Shown here: one piece after another, positions 35,012 to 44,253 of the stretch | Layout of the letters: each line of letters begins with the position of its first letter | Position numbering within the stretch: the stretch's first letter is position 1 | NCBI GenBank assembly: GCA_009841115.1 | Contig: VXML01000046.1 | Coordinates: 104,426-168,425 of the forward strand | DNA from: Gemmatimonadota bacterium | Lineage (GTDB): Bacteria; Latescibacterota; UBA2968; UBA8231 | Length of the DNA: 64,000 nucleotides | Direction: 5' to 3' | Notes under the pieces: generated by a model | What the model saw: only the letters and a program-made list of their open reading frames with translations | Told to the model about the DNA's origin: nothing | The model's database searches: none | Position numbers and translations under genes: made by a program

Positions 35012-35829
35012 TGGAGCGGCAGCAGCGGGTGACGCAGCGGCCGATCTGGCGTTTCCGCGAGGCGAATAAAGCGGCCGAAGACGACCAAGTAACGGTCGAG
35101 GAGCCGCTGGAGATCCGCGTAGAGGAGACGCCGATCGCGGTGGTCATGCGCACTCCGCGCCACGACTTTGAGCTAGCGGCTGGTTTTTTGTGTACCGAGG
35201 GGCTGCTCAAATCGCCGCAGGAGTTGGGCGCGATCTCGTACTGCACGGCCGCGGAGCCGCCCAACGAGGAGAATATCGTCGAGGTCAAGCTGGCCGCTGG
35301 CGTGGAGTTTGATCGGCAGCGGCTCCAGCGCAACTTTTACGCCTCGTCGAGTTGCGGGGTCTGCGGCAAGGCCAGCATTGAGGCTATCACCTGCGAGGCT
35401 CCTGCGCTGACGGACGATTTTACCGTTCCACTAGCCATGCTCTACGACCTTAGCGACCGCATGCGTCAGGCACAGGATGTATTTGAGCAAACCGGCTCGC
35501 TGCACGCGGCAGCCCTGTTTGATCAGGCGGGCGACTTGCTCGTCCTGCGCGAGGACGTGGGCCGGCACAACGCGGTCGATAAGCTCATCGGCCACTACGC
35601 ACTGCGCAACGAGCCGGTACCAGCGAAGAGCGTGTTGATGGTCAGCGGTCGCACCAGCTTTGAGATTGTGCAGAAGGCGCGGATGGCGGGGATTGCGGTG
35701 GTCGCCGCTGTATCGGCACCGTCGAGCCTGGCGGTGGATTTGGCGCGGGAATCGGGGATGACGCTGTTGGGATTTTTGCGCGGGCGGGGATTCAATGTAT
35801 ATACCGGAGAAAAGCGAATTGCCGTTTAA
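35011..35829 (+). CDS. fdhD: formate dehydrogenase accessory sulfurtransferase FdhD
   Basis: This 272-residue protein passes sulfur from a cysteine desulfurase to the molybdenum cofactor of formate dehydrogenase. Seen in sequence are VEEPLEIRV near 25-33, FLCTEGLL near 60-67, the CxxC in SSSCGVCGK near 116-124, GSLHAAALFD and REDVGRHNAVDKLIGH near 178-193, and SGRTSFEIVQKA near 213-224. It overlaps the sulfatase stop by one base. No formate dehydrogenase is in the window, so its target lies elsewhere. The link to a sulfatase and DUF362 is unusual. Confidence 0.94.
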   Translation: MERQQRVTQRPIWRFREANKAAEDDQVTVEEPLEIRVEETPIAVVMRTPRHDFELAAGFLCTEGLLKSPQELGAISYCTAAEPPNEENIVEVKLAAGVEFDRQRLQRNFYASSSCGVCGKASIEAITCEAPALTDDFTVPLAMLYDLSDRMRQAQDVFEQTGSLHAAALFDQAGDLLVLREDVGRHNAVDKLIGHYALRNEPVPAKSVLMVSGRTSFEIVQKARMAGIAVVAAVSAPSSLAVDLARESGMTLLGFLRGRGFNVYTGEKRIAV

Positions 35830-35853
35830 TTTTTCCATGTAAAGGAGAAGATC

Positions 35854-36726
35854 ATGGCTAAGAAGAAGCAGGCCAAAAGACCGCAACTCAAACTCTGCGC
35901 TGCGGCGTGGACGTTGACCAATTACCCATCCGAGGCCAAGCAGTGGTCGATGGACCGCAAAGTCCGCGCGGCCAAGGACGCTGGCTTTGTCGGCTTCAGC
36001 GCTGGGGCCGATCCCGAGATCGCCGAGGCTTGCACCAAGCACGGACTACAACTCGTCGGCGGAGTCGATATAGCCACGGTAGAAGAAGCTGGGCCGAAAC
36101 TGGCGGCTTTTAAGGAAGCCGGAGCCAAGCACATCAACGTCCAGCTTTGCGACCACGATACTGAGATCCGCAAGGCGGTGACGGTGGCGCGGGCGGTGAT
36201 GAAGGCGGGCAAAGAGCTCAAGCTCAAACCGGCAATTGAGTGGCACCGCGACACATGTACTGAGACCCCGGAGAAGGGGCTGGCGCTGGCCGAGCAGTAC
36301 GAGAAGCGCTACAAGGAGAAGCTGCGCACGAATTTCGACCACTCGCACCCGGCGATCATCAAACAGCTACGGCCCACCAATTTCTGGGAGCGCATCTCCG
36401 AGTACCGCCCCGACCTGCTCAAAATGAGCGAGTTGATTCACTTCCGCACCTTTACGGGCAGCCATTGCCAGACGCCGGTCACCAATGGGCGCGGGGTGCT
36501 GGACGCGGATTTTATCTCTTGGCGCGACAACTTCCTCAAGCATCTGCTCTACAACTGGGTCAAAGGACAGCGCGGTGCCACCGAGCTATGGGCTGTCGTC
36601 GAATTGGGGCCGAAGGGATCGGGCTATGCGCTCGATTGTTTTCCCGACGTGTGGAAGGATGCAATCGTCGCGCGTGGCGAGATCGAGAAGGCGTTTAAGG
36701 GGGCGCTGAGGAAAGCGAAGAAGTAG
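35854..36726 (+). CDS. xylose-isomerase-like TIM-barrel protein
   Basis: This 290-residue protein resembles the sugar phosphate isomerase/epimerase family (AP endonuclease 2 fold). Strand and ligand patterns include LKLCAAAWTLTNYP at the start, GAKHINVQLCDHD near 90-102, KPAIEWHRDTCTETP near 125-139 and RTNFDHSHPAII near 158-169. The Glu, His and Asp in these motifs could bind a metal. The C-terminus is Lys-rich (RKAKK). There is no signal peptide. AAGGAG precedes the ATG. Such genes are common next to sulfatases in lineages that break down sugars. The substrate cannot be told. Confidence 0.8.
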   Translation: MAKKKQAKRPQLKLCAAAWTLTNYPSEAKQWSMDRKVRAAKDAGFVGFSAGADPEIAEACTKHGLQLVGGVDIATVEEAGPKLAAFKEAGAKHINVQLCDHDTEIRKAVTVARAVMKAGKELKLKPAIEWHRDTCTETPEKGLALAEQYEKRYKEKLRTNFDHSHPAIIKQLRPTNFWERISEYRPDLLKMSELIHFRTFTGSHCQTPVTNGRGVLDADFISWRDNFLKHLLYNWVKGQRGATELWAVVELGPKGSGYALDCFPDVWKDAIVARGEIEKAFKGALRKAKK

Positions 36727-36757
36727 CGTTTTACTCGGTTCAGAGAGTGATAGGGAC

Positions 36758-37297
36758 ATGTTGCCGAGAGCATGGTCGGAGGGACAGATTGTCGTACAGG
36801 CGGTTGTGGCAGCGCAGACGCCGGCGCTGCATGCTGCGGTTACGGAATGCGTAGATATTGTCGGGCTCGATCCCACTTTTGCCGAGGTTCCCGAAAACAC
36901 GGTCGGGGAGTTGGTGGAGCAGTCGGTAGCGGAGGAGGCGCAGGAACGCGGCTTCCGCATGAGGAGCATTCACGTCGGACCGGCTGAAGAGCTGGCTGGG
37001 TACTTTCACTTAATGGAGGATGTGCCCAACGCAGGGGACGCGTGGCTCTCGATCCTAGCGATCCGACCTCGATTCCGGCGCAGCGGCGTTGGCACGACAC
37101 TCATCAAAAGCCTCAAGAGCGTGCTGGCCGCCCAAGGTTTTCGCTTCGCCCTCGCACGCGTTTATCTGGCCAATGTTCCGGCCTTACAATTCTGGACTCG
37201 ATTGGGATTCACCGAAATCGTCCCCCATCGAGGGGACTACATCGGCCACGACTTAGGGAAGCCCTGTGTCGTCCTAAGGGCATCGCTCGGCGGGTAG
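36758..37297 (+). CDS. GNAT family N-acetyltransferase
   Basis: This 179-residue protein has the GNAT fold in its second half: WLSILAIRPRFRRSGVGTTLIK near 95-116 carries the acetyl-CoA binding RRSGVG loop, and YLANVPALQFWTRLGF near 136-151 is the usual final motif. The first 65 residues are not recognised. The substrate is unknown. The ribosome site is weak (ATAGGGAC). It ends 39 bases before the convergent antitoxin gene. Confidence 0.8.
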   Translation: MLPRAWSEGQIVVQAVVAAQTPALHAAVTECVDIVGLDPTFAEVPENTVGELVEQSVAEEAQERGFRMRSIHVGPAEELAGYFHLMEDVPNAGDAWLSILAIRPRFRRSGVGTTLIKSLKSVLAAQGFRFALARVYLANVPALQFWTRLGFTEIVPHRGDYIGHDLGKPCVVLRASLGG

Positions 37298-37328
37298 CTG
37301 ATCCTGAGAGGGCTGGGTCACATTCTTT

Positions 37329-37350
37329 CCCGAGCCTTAACCGAACCGAG
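37329..37350. repeat. direct repeat copy 1 flanking the antitoxin remnants
   Basis: A 22-bp sequence starting CCCGAGCCTTAACCGAA covers the end of the FitA-like gene and recurs with two mismatches at 37842-37863. The two copies bracket the toxin-antitoxin remnants. Confidence 0.55.
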
Positions 37351-37579
37351 ATGTCTCGCGCATCGGCTCACGCGGTGGTATGTCCAGTTCCACACCGCCC
37401 AAGGGCGCGAAGCGAGCGCGTATGGCGCGGGCTAAATTGGTGGTGGGCGCAGGTTCGGTAAGCGCCGTGCGCAGAATTGTCAGCGCTTCCTCCTCCATCG
37501 AATGGCCGTGCTTGGCCGCTTGGATGCGCAGGCGCTGCTTTATGGCATCGTCGAGGTTGTGGATTGTCATGCTGGCCAT
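37337..37579 (-). CDS. FitA-like ribbon-helix-helix antitoxin without toxin
   Basis: This 80-residue protein resembles FitA/VapB-type antitoxins. The N-terminal ribbon MASMTIHNLDDAIKQRL is followed by two helices (RIQAAKHGHSMEEEALTIL), and the tail has APLGGVELDIPPRE, the part that blocks the PIN toxin in FitAB. GGAGG lies 7 bases before the ATG at 37579; a TTG five codons earlier is less likely. A FitB PIN toxin would be expected directly behind it, but only 39 bases separate it from the convergent GNAT gene. It is an orphan. Confidence 0.75.
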   Translation of the reverse strand: MASMTIHNLDDAIKQRLRIQAAKHGHSMEEEALTILRTALTEPAPTTNLARAIRARFAPLGGVELDIPPREPMRETSRFG

Positions 37580-37584
37580 GTTCT

Positions 37585-37758
37585 TCACCTCCAATTATAG
37601 AAAATCGTGTTCCCCGCCCGGGTGATGTCGTTCAGGGCGGCACAAATAAGACTTCCGTCGCCCGGATCTTCCTCGGCGCATGCTTCCAGGTAAAGGCGCA
37701 CGTCTTCTTGGGTACGCAGGTGCTCCGTTACATTCCATTTTGTGAACGATTCGGTCAT
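37585..37758 (-). pseudogene. truncated HigA-like (HI1420 type) addiction-module antidote
   Basis: The 57-residue frame from the ATG at 37758 reads like the first half of HI1420/HigA-type antidotes: KWNVTEHLRTQEDVRLYLEA, then GDGSLICAALNDITRAGN. The helix-turn-helix half (about 40 residues) that should follow is missing. The frame instead runs out in TIFYNWR next to the FitA-like start. No partner toxin is seen. It looks like a remnant cut by replacement or deletion. Confidence 0.65.
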
Positions 37759-37841
37759 GTCTGTCTCTAGTCCTTCGCCAGCCGTCCAGCGCCTCCTTTG
37801 AAAGTGACAAGGGGCGACCTTTGGTGTCAAGCAGTATCATC

Positions 37842-37863
37842 CCCGAACCTTAACCGAATCGAG
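37842..37863. repeat. direct repeat copy 2 flanking the antitoxin remnants
   Basis: Starts CCCGAACCTTAACCGAAT and matches copy 1 at 20 of 22 positions in the same orientation, 513 bp away. Confidence 0.55.
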
Positions 37864-37976
37864 TTGGTCCTGCGGCGCGCAGATCGTCGCTCGCAGCGAA
37901 TATATAGCGGCGATGCGTTATTTTTTCCCAGTCTCGAGCATTTATAGGGCGAGTGCACTCGAAAAAAGGAGTTTTC

Positions 37977-39827
37977 GTGAACGACGCCCAACTGGTAGAG
38001 GCGTGCTTGGAGGGGGACCACCGTGCATACGCGATCCTAGTCGATCGTTACCGCTACCCCGTCTTCGGGCTGTGTCTGAGCTATGTCAAGGATTTCGACG
38101 CGGCCGAGGATGCGGCGCAGGAGGCACTGATTGCTGCCTATCTGAGGCTGGAAAGTCTGCCCGAGCCGCAAAAATTCGGTCCTTGGTTGCGGGCTATCGC
38201 CGCCAACCAGTGCCGCATGTGGCTCCGGCGTCAGCGCCGACAGGTCGCCTTTGACGAAGAAAAGGCGGTCGTTGATCCCGCCCCGTCGCCGGCGGAGCAA
38301 GTGCTTGCACGCGAGCACCGGCAGCGGGTTTTGGCCGCCGTCGCCCGGCTGAGCCAGCCGCAACAACAGGCCGTGGTCCTTTTTTATCTCGAGGGCCTTT
38401 CACTCAAGCGGATCGCCGCCTTCCTCGATGTCGCGGTCCCTACCGTCGAGCAGCGGCTCTACCGGGCGCGTCTCAACCTAAAAGAGGAGATGGCGACTAT
38501 GGTCGAAGAAAATTTGCAAGAACACCGCCTGCCCGAGGACTTCACACAGGAAGTAGTGCAAGAGGCCCTGGCCCGGGGACAGGACCTGTTGCAGGAGCGC
38601 CAGTGGCCCGAAGCCCGCAAAGCCTTCAACCGCATCGTCGCCGCCGTGCCGGACCACCTCGAAGCCCACCGAGGTTTGGCCCTGGCCTTTGACGGCGAAA
38701 CCCGCGAGGCCCTGCGACAGGAGGCGCACTTTAGCGACGGCCGCCTGCTCGACAACACCTTCGCCGCCCTGCACAAGGTCTGCGAACTGGGTGCCGACGA
38801 TCCAGAGATCGCCCGCGCGCTCAGCCGGCTCTACTCGCACTATGGCCGTCACGAGGAGGGAGGCCAATGCCTCGAAAGGGCCGCCGACCGCCTCGACGAC
38901 TGGCGGCGCAGCGTGCCGTTGTACAAAATGGCCATCTCCGTGTACTACCACGCCCACTATACCGGACGCGGCAACCATATGGAAGCCTGCGTGCGCTGCC
39001 ACCGGCGCGCCCGCCAGCTCGTGCCTGCCGACTGGCCGCCGCGCCGCCGCTTCGCGCTTTGGCAACCCTCTGGGATGAGCATGGCCTACGCGCATTTGGG
39101 ATTGAGCCAAGAAGTCTTCGACGAGCTGGGAGCACTCAAGGCGCAGAGCGAGGACGAGTGGTCGGTGGAGGAGTACTTCCAATACTACGGCATCTACTCC
39201 AACCAGTACCGGGAAATGGGTCGGTGGGACGAAGTGGAGAAGCATAGTCGAGCCTATGTCGATTGGGCCAAGGCCCTGCCTGCCGACGACCCGCGCCTCC
39301 AGATCCGCCCCTTGGCGCTCACCGAAGAAGGCGACGAAAACGCCGGCGCGCACAACGGAAACGATTTCCGCTGGTGGACGGTGTGCTACGCGCTCGCCGA
39401 CCGCATTCTGCGGGCGAGGTACGAGACGGGGCGCGCAACTGCGGACATCCTCGCCGAACTCGACTGGGCACTCAACCAGCACCAGAGCGCTGGATCCTAT
39501 TCCATCGCCGGGCAATCCACCTGCGAAACCGGCCACTACTCAGAGGCGCTGCGCTATTTGCGCAAGGAGGAGGAGCTGGGTGGTCGGCTCGCCAATCGCG
39601 GCGACATCTATCTGGCCGCCGCCCTCGTCGCGCTAGGGCAGGTGGAGGAGGGGAAGGAACGGCTGCGCAATATCTACGGCCGACTCGTGGCCAACGGCCA
39701 GTGCCGGAGTTGGTTCGGCAAGCTGGACGTCTTTGACGCGGTCCGCGGGGACGCGGACATGGTTGAACTGGTCGATGAATGGGAACGGGCCGAGCGCGTA
39801 GGCGCGCCTACCGCGCAAGGCGGCTGA
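37977..39827 (+). CDS. ECF sigma factor fused to a long helical-repeat (TPR-like) domain
   Basis: The first 165 residues of this 616-residue protein are an ECF sigma factor: region 2 (FGLCLSYVKDFDAAEDAAQE near 32-51) and region 4 (LSQPQQQAVVLFYLEGLSLK near 124-143, then IAAFLDVAVPTVEQRLYRAR). The remaining 450 residues are paired helices of TPR type, for example ALARGQDLLQERQWPEARKA near 197-216 and ALRYLRKEEELGG near the end. I chose the GTG at 37977, preceded by AAAAAGGAG, over a GTG 24 bases upstream. No anti-sigma factor is adjacent, so the fused domain may do the control itself, as in other ECF groups with C-terminal extensions. Confidence 0.85.
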   Translation: MNDAQLVEACLEGDHRAYAILVDRYRYPVFGLCLSYVKDFDAAEDAAQEALIAAYLRLESLPEPQKFGPWLRAIAANQCRMWLRRQRRQVAFDEEKAVVDPAPSPAEQVLAREHRQRVLAAVARLSQPQQQAVVLFYLEGLSLKRIAAFLDVAVPTVEQRLYRARLNLKEEMATMVEENLQEHRLPEDFTQEVVQEALARGQDLLQERQWPEARKAFNRIVAAVPDHLEAHRGLALAFDGETREALRQEAHFSDGRLLDNTFAALHKVCELGADDPEIARALSRLYSHYGRHEEGGQCLERAADRLDDWRRSVPLYKMAISVYYHAHYTGRGNHMEACVRCHRRARQLVPADWPPRRRFALWQPSGMSMAYAHLGLSQEVFDELGALKAQSEDEWSVEEYFQYYGIYSNQYREMGRWDEVEKHSRAYVDWAKALPADDPRLQIRPLALTEEGDENAGAHNGNDFRWWTVCYALADRILRARYETGRATADILAELDWALNQHQSAGSYSIAGQSTCETGHYSEALRYLRKEEELGGRLANRGDIYLAAALVALGQVEEGKERLRNIYGRLVANGQCRSWFGKLDVFDAVRGDADMVELVDEWERAERVGAPTAQGG

Positions 39828-39869
39828 AATCGTCGGCGAGTAGCTTCTGCAAGGGCGGGGTCACATTCT

Positions 39870-40024
39870 GATGTTACACATTGACATTACGCACGAGTAT
39901 CGGGTATGGGATGCTTCGACTCCGCTTCGCTTCGCTCAGCATGACAGGCAAAGGAAAGGGCCGGTCCTTGTCATGCTGAGCGAAGCGAAGCATCCCATAC
40001 CTAGGACCTGTGCCTAACATCAGT
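39870..40024. mobile_element. MITE-like palindromic element
   Basis: About 155 bp bounded by CTGATGTTA (39871-39879) and its inverse TAACATCAG (40015-40023). Inside, the arms 39903-39946 and 39969-40001 form a 33-bp inverted repeat (GGTATGGGATGCTTCG...), perfect except for an 11-bp insertion, ACTCCGCTTCG, in the left arm. It encodes nothing. Similar end motifs occur at 15493-15640. A transposase-driven or REPIN-like origin is likely. Confidence 0.6.
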
Positions 40025-40081
40025 TACTCAATTGGATCCCGGGGTGATTGAACGGAAATCCACGAGTGTCGTCCCCTCGGT

Positions 40082-40927
40082 TCAGACAACCCCCCACTTC
40101 ACTCGTCCCAACTCGCGCGAGCGCTCCCGGTCGTATGCTGGATCGATCTCAAATTCTCGATCCAGCCACAGCACCTCCCGCTGCTCGGGGCTCAGAGAAT
40201 TGAGCAACTCAGGCATCAGGTAGTCCCCCCACGTAAAGCGATGGTTGTCGATCGCGTGGGGATGGAACAGCCAGTGGCTCAGATAACGGCAGTCACTGGT
40301 GCGGTTGAGCCACGTTGAGTGAAACAGCTTGGCATGGCGGACGATTAGCTGATGAGGTTCGACTTCTAGGGAAATCTCGTCGTCGAGTGCGACGTCTTCC
40401 CAGCCGTCATCGGCCTGCGAACCGGGAATTCCCCGTTCCTCCCTGAGCCGGGCGGCCGTCTCTTGGAGAGAGGTGGGCGGCCCACTGTGACTGCCTGGGA
40501 CGATGCGCAGACACCCATTGGCGCGCGACGCCCCGGAGAAGTAGTGCATGAACTCCGCCCAGCCCGGACCTCCGTCGATGTGCCACCCCACTGATCGGTT
40601 CGGACCCTGCTCATTGATGCCGCCGTTGCGCATATAGATATCGCGATCCTCGTTCAATTGGCGGGCGAGCTCAATGATTTCGGGGTGCAGGATGATCTGC
40701 ATGAACGGCAGGGAGTGATCGAGGGCGCACCAGTACGAGTCTTCCACCTGCGGCCGCAGGTAAAAGTGATTCCTCTTGCTGCCGTCTGCTGGCCCCTCTG
40801 TTGGATCCTCGACCGCCTTTTCGACCGCTGCTATACACGCTTCGGTGAGACTTTCGTGAAAGGGACAGTCGAAGATGACGTAGCCTTCAGTGCGGTACTG
40901 CGCTAATTGTTCTTCGCTGAATTTCAT
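40082..40927 (-). CDS. phytanoyl-CoA dioxygenase family protein
   Basis: This 281-residue Fe(II)/2-oxoglutarate oxygenase has the iron-binding HxD as VGWHIDGGPGW (H116, D118). The likely distal His is in LIVRHAKLFHSTW near 205-217, followed by an Arg in NRTSDCRYLSHW that would hold 2-oxoglutarate. The opening EEQLAQYRTEGYVIFD is typical of the PhyH family. GAGGAAAC precedes the ATG at 40927. The substrate is unknown. This family is numerous in the lineages suggested by the rest of the window. It is followed upstream by a dehydrogenase gene that may act on its product. Confidence 0.9.
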   Translation of the reverse strand: MKFSEEQLAQYRTEGYVIFDCPFHESLTEACIAAVEKAVEDPTEGPADGSKRNHFYLRPQVEDSYWCALDHSLPFMQIILHPEIIELARQLNEDRDIYMRNGGINEQGPNRSVGWHIDGGPGWAEFMHYFSGASRANGCLRIVPGSHSGPPTSLQETAARLREERGIPGSQADDGWEDVALDDEISLEVEPHQLIVRHAKLFHSTWLNRTSDCRYLSHWLFHPHAIDNHRFTWGDYLMPELLNSLSPEQREVLWLDREFEIDPAYDRERSRELGRVKWGVV

Positions 40928-40958
40928 GCTGTTTCCTCGCGCGGTGTGGCGTCGATCC

Positions 40959-41765
40959 CTACTGCAATCTGCGATTGGCTGGAGTCCGCAAGGAGTGGGT
41001 CTCGATATCCCAGTCGCCATCGAAGATGGTTACAGCATCCCCGGCGGCTGCTCCCGCGTCGGAGGCGAGATCGATGAGCTTGATGGCCGAATCCTCGGGC
41101 GGCGATAGGACGGGGCGCGATTCTCGCTCTGCTTGGTCGGCGGAGCGGCCTGCTTTCTCGGCCATCTCCCGGATGGCACCCAACTTCATATTCGTCGCCA
41201 TCTCGCCCGGAGATACGGCGTGGATGCGGATGTTCAGGGGGCGTAGCTGTTCACGGGCCACCAAGACTAGCCCGCGGACGCCCCCTTTGCTCGATCCGTA
41301 CGGCAGGGAGGCACTGCCACCCAACACGCCAGCACCAGATATGACGAGCAAAACCACACCTCCACCCGCCTTCTGCAGCAGGGGAACGGCGTATTTCAAT
41401 AGCAGGAAGCTGCCGGTGAGGTTGACGTCGATGACCCGCCGCCAGGACTCTTCGGAATATTCGTCTATGCGCGTCCCCGCATCGACGAGGATGGCTGCTG
41501 GATTGATCAGGATGTCGAGGTGGCCGAATTGCTCGCCAACGGTGTCCATCAAGCGGCGAACGTCTGCGGACCGGCTCAAATCGGTGTGCACGAAGTGAGC
41601 TGTGCCGCCTTCGTCGGAGATTAGTTGGGCCGTCGCTTCGCCGCCAGCCTCATCGATGTCGGCGAGGACGAGCCGCGCTCCTTCGCGAGCCGCACCGATG
41701 GCAGTGGCGCGGCCGAGGCCAGTTGCAGCACCAGTGACGACCGCTACCTTGTTTGCGAGTTTCAC
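40959..41765 (-). CDS. short-chain dehydrogenase/reductase
   Basis: This 268-residue NAD(P)-dependent oxidoreductase has the cofactor loop TGAATGLG at 11-18, D36 in LVLADID favouring NAD, and the catalytic S143, Y156 and K160 (YGSSK). The usual NNAG/NAG after the fourth strand is LINPAAIL (88-90), which is unusual. The start is a GTG at 41765; no ATG or strong ribosome site is present. It lies 31 bases upstream of the dioxygenase and 21 bases behind fumarase, all on the minus strand. It may be co-expressed with one or both. The substrate is unknown. Confidence 0.88.
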   Translation of the reverse strand: MKLANKVAVVTGAATGLGRATAIGAAREGARLVLADIDEAGGEATAQLISDEGGTAHFVHTDLSRSADVRRLMDTVGEQFGHLDILINPAAILVDAGTRIDEYSEESWRRVIDVNLTGSFLLLKYAVPLLQKAGGGVVLLVISGAGVLGGSASLPYGSSKGGVRGLVLVAREQLRPLNIRIHAVSPGEMATNMKLGAIREMAEKAGRSADQAERESRPVLSPPEDSAIKLIDLASDAGAAAGDAVTIFDGDWDIETHSLRTPANRRLQ

Positions 41766-41786
41766 GCCTGAACCTGAGAGAGCGGC

Positions 41787-43412
<1,626 letters not shown>

Positions 43413-43420
43413 TGGAGTCC

Positions 43421-43981
43421 TTAGTTAGGGGCAATAGTGTGGTGTTTGATCTGTCCCCAACTTTTGCTTTCGACGGCTGTTGGTAGCGACGAGGGTAGGT
43501 CAAAGTAACTTAGCGGCGAGCGATAGAGCGCGCCGTCGCGTTCGACAGTAGCGGAGATAGCCCAGTCGGTTAGTTCAGTTAATACTAAATCGAGGGGAGA
43601 GATAATGACCGTGCCCTTCTCGGCGTCTGCTATCGCGTCGGCGTGCACACTCGCCCAAGGAACAAATTCGCTAGCCGGCTCTTCCAGTGTTACCAAATTG
43701 CCATTCTCGTCTATGCCACGCGTGACCTCGACTTCTCGCCAAATCCGGTAGGATACGACGTCTGGCACGAGGCTGAATTCGAATTGCAAGTCAGTCACCT
43801 CACCCTCGTCGTTCAGATAGAATCGCACGCCGAGGATTTTGGGTGAAATAATCGCGGTGTCTTCTGTCTCGACCGGGCCTTCCCAAGGTGTGGTGAGCGG
43901 GGTGACAGTTTTGACCTCGCTGTCGGTCCAAGCTGCAGAAGCGGCGAGGACAGAGAGTATAATAGGGGCGAGTGCGAACAT
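43421..43981 (-). CDS. small secreted protein with TAVExxSWGxIK tail
   Basis: This 186-residue protein has a signal peptide ([15 protein letters not shown], cleavage near residue 18). A mostly beta region follows, of Ig/FnIII-like character ([20 protein letters not shown] near 68-87, [11 protein letters not shown] near the end). I recognise no family. The last residues read [13 protein letters not shown] then HHTIAPN, almost the same as the tail of the secreted protein at 59752 (TAVEAESWGRIK). AAGGAGG precedes the ATG. Such a shared tail on otherwise different exported proteins suggests a sorting or anchoring signal. Confidence 0.65.
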   Translation of the reverse strand: MFALAPIILSVLAASAAWTDSEVKTVTPLTTPWEGPVETEDTAIISPKILGVRFYLNDEGEVTDLQFEFSLVPDVVSYRIWREVEVTRGIDENGNLVTLEEPASEFVPWASVHADAIADAEKGTVIISPLDLVLTELTDWAISATVERDGALYRSPLSYFDLPSSLPTAVESKSWGQIKHHTIAPN

Positions 43982-44159
43982 GGCGAGCCTCCTTGAGGTA
44001 AAACCTCCGTTGGGATGCGATTAGCATAGAATATATTACAAAAGCGCACTTGGGGCAGCAGTTGTTGTCTGCGGTTTCTAGGTCGTCGAGGATCGGCATG
44101 GTTGGACTAGATGGCCGGACGCAAAAAAGAGCAATCGGGTACACATATTAAAAAGAAAA

Positions 44160-44189
44160 ATTGACATGCGAGTAGGGATTTTACATTTA
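44160..44189 (+). promoter_or_regulatory. candidate promoter for the surface-protein operon
   Basis: TTGACA (44161-44166) and TACATT (44182-44187) resemble -35 and -10 boxes, though the 15-bp spacer is short. TACATTTA also fits the TAnnTTTG -7 box used by Bacteroidetes-type RNA polymerase, with TTG 18 bases upstream. It lies about 65 bases before the PPIase gene, in the AT-rich end of a 272-base divergent spacer that otherwise holds nothing recognised. Confidence 0.35.
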
Positions 44190-44253
44190 GTTAGACAATT
44201 ATTGGCCAGTTGTTTAGGACTTTCACCGCCCGCCGCAAGTAGGCTTTATCACC

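Noticed and set aside
37595..37840. Open frame beginning MILLDTKGRPLSLSKEAL on the minus strand
   Set aside because: It overlaps the truncated antidote in another frame and matches no toxin family I know. It is probably open by chance, though a fragment of the lost toxin region cannot be excluded.
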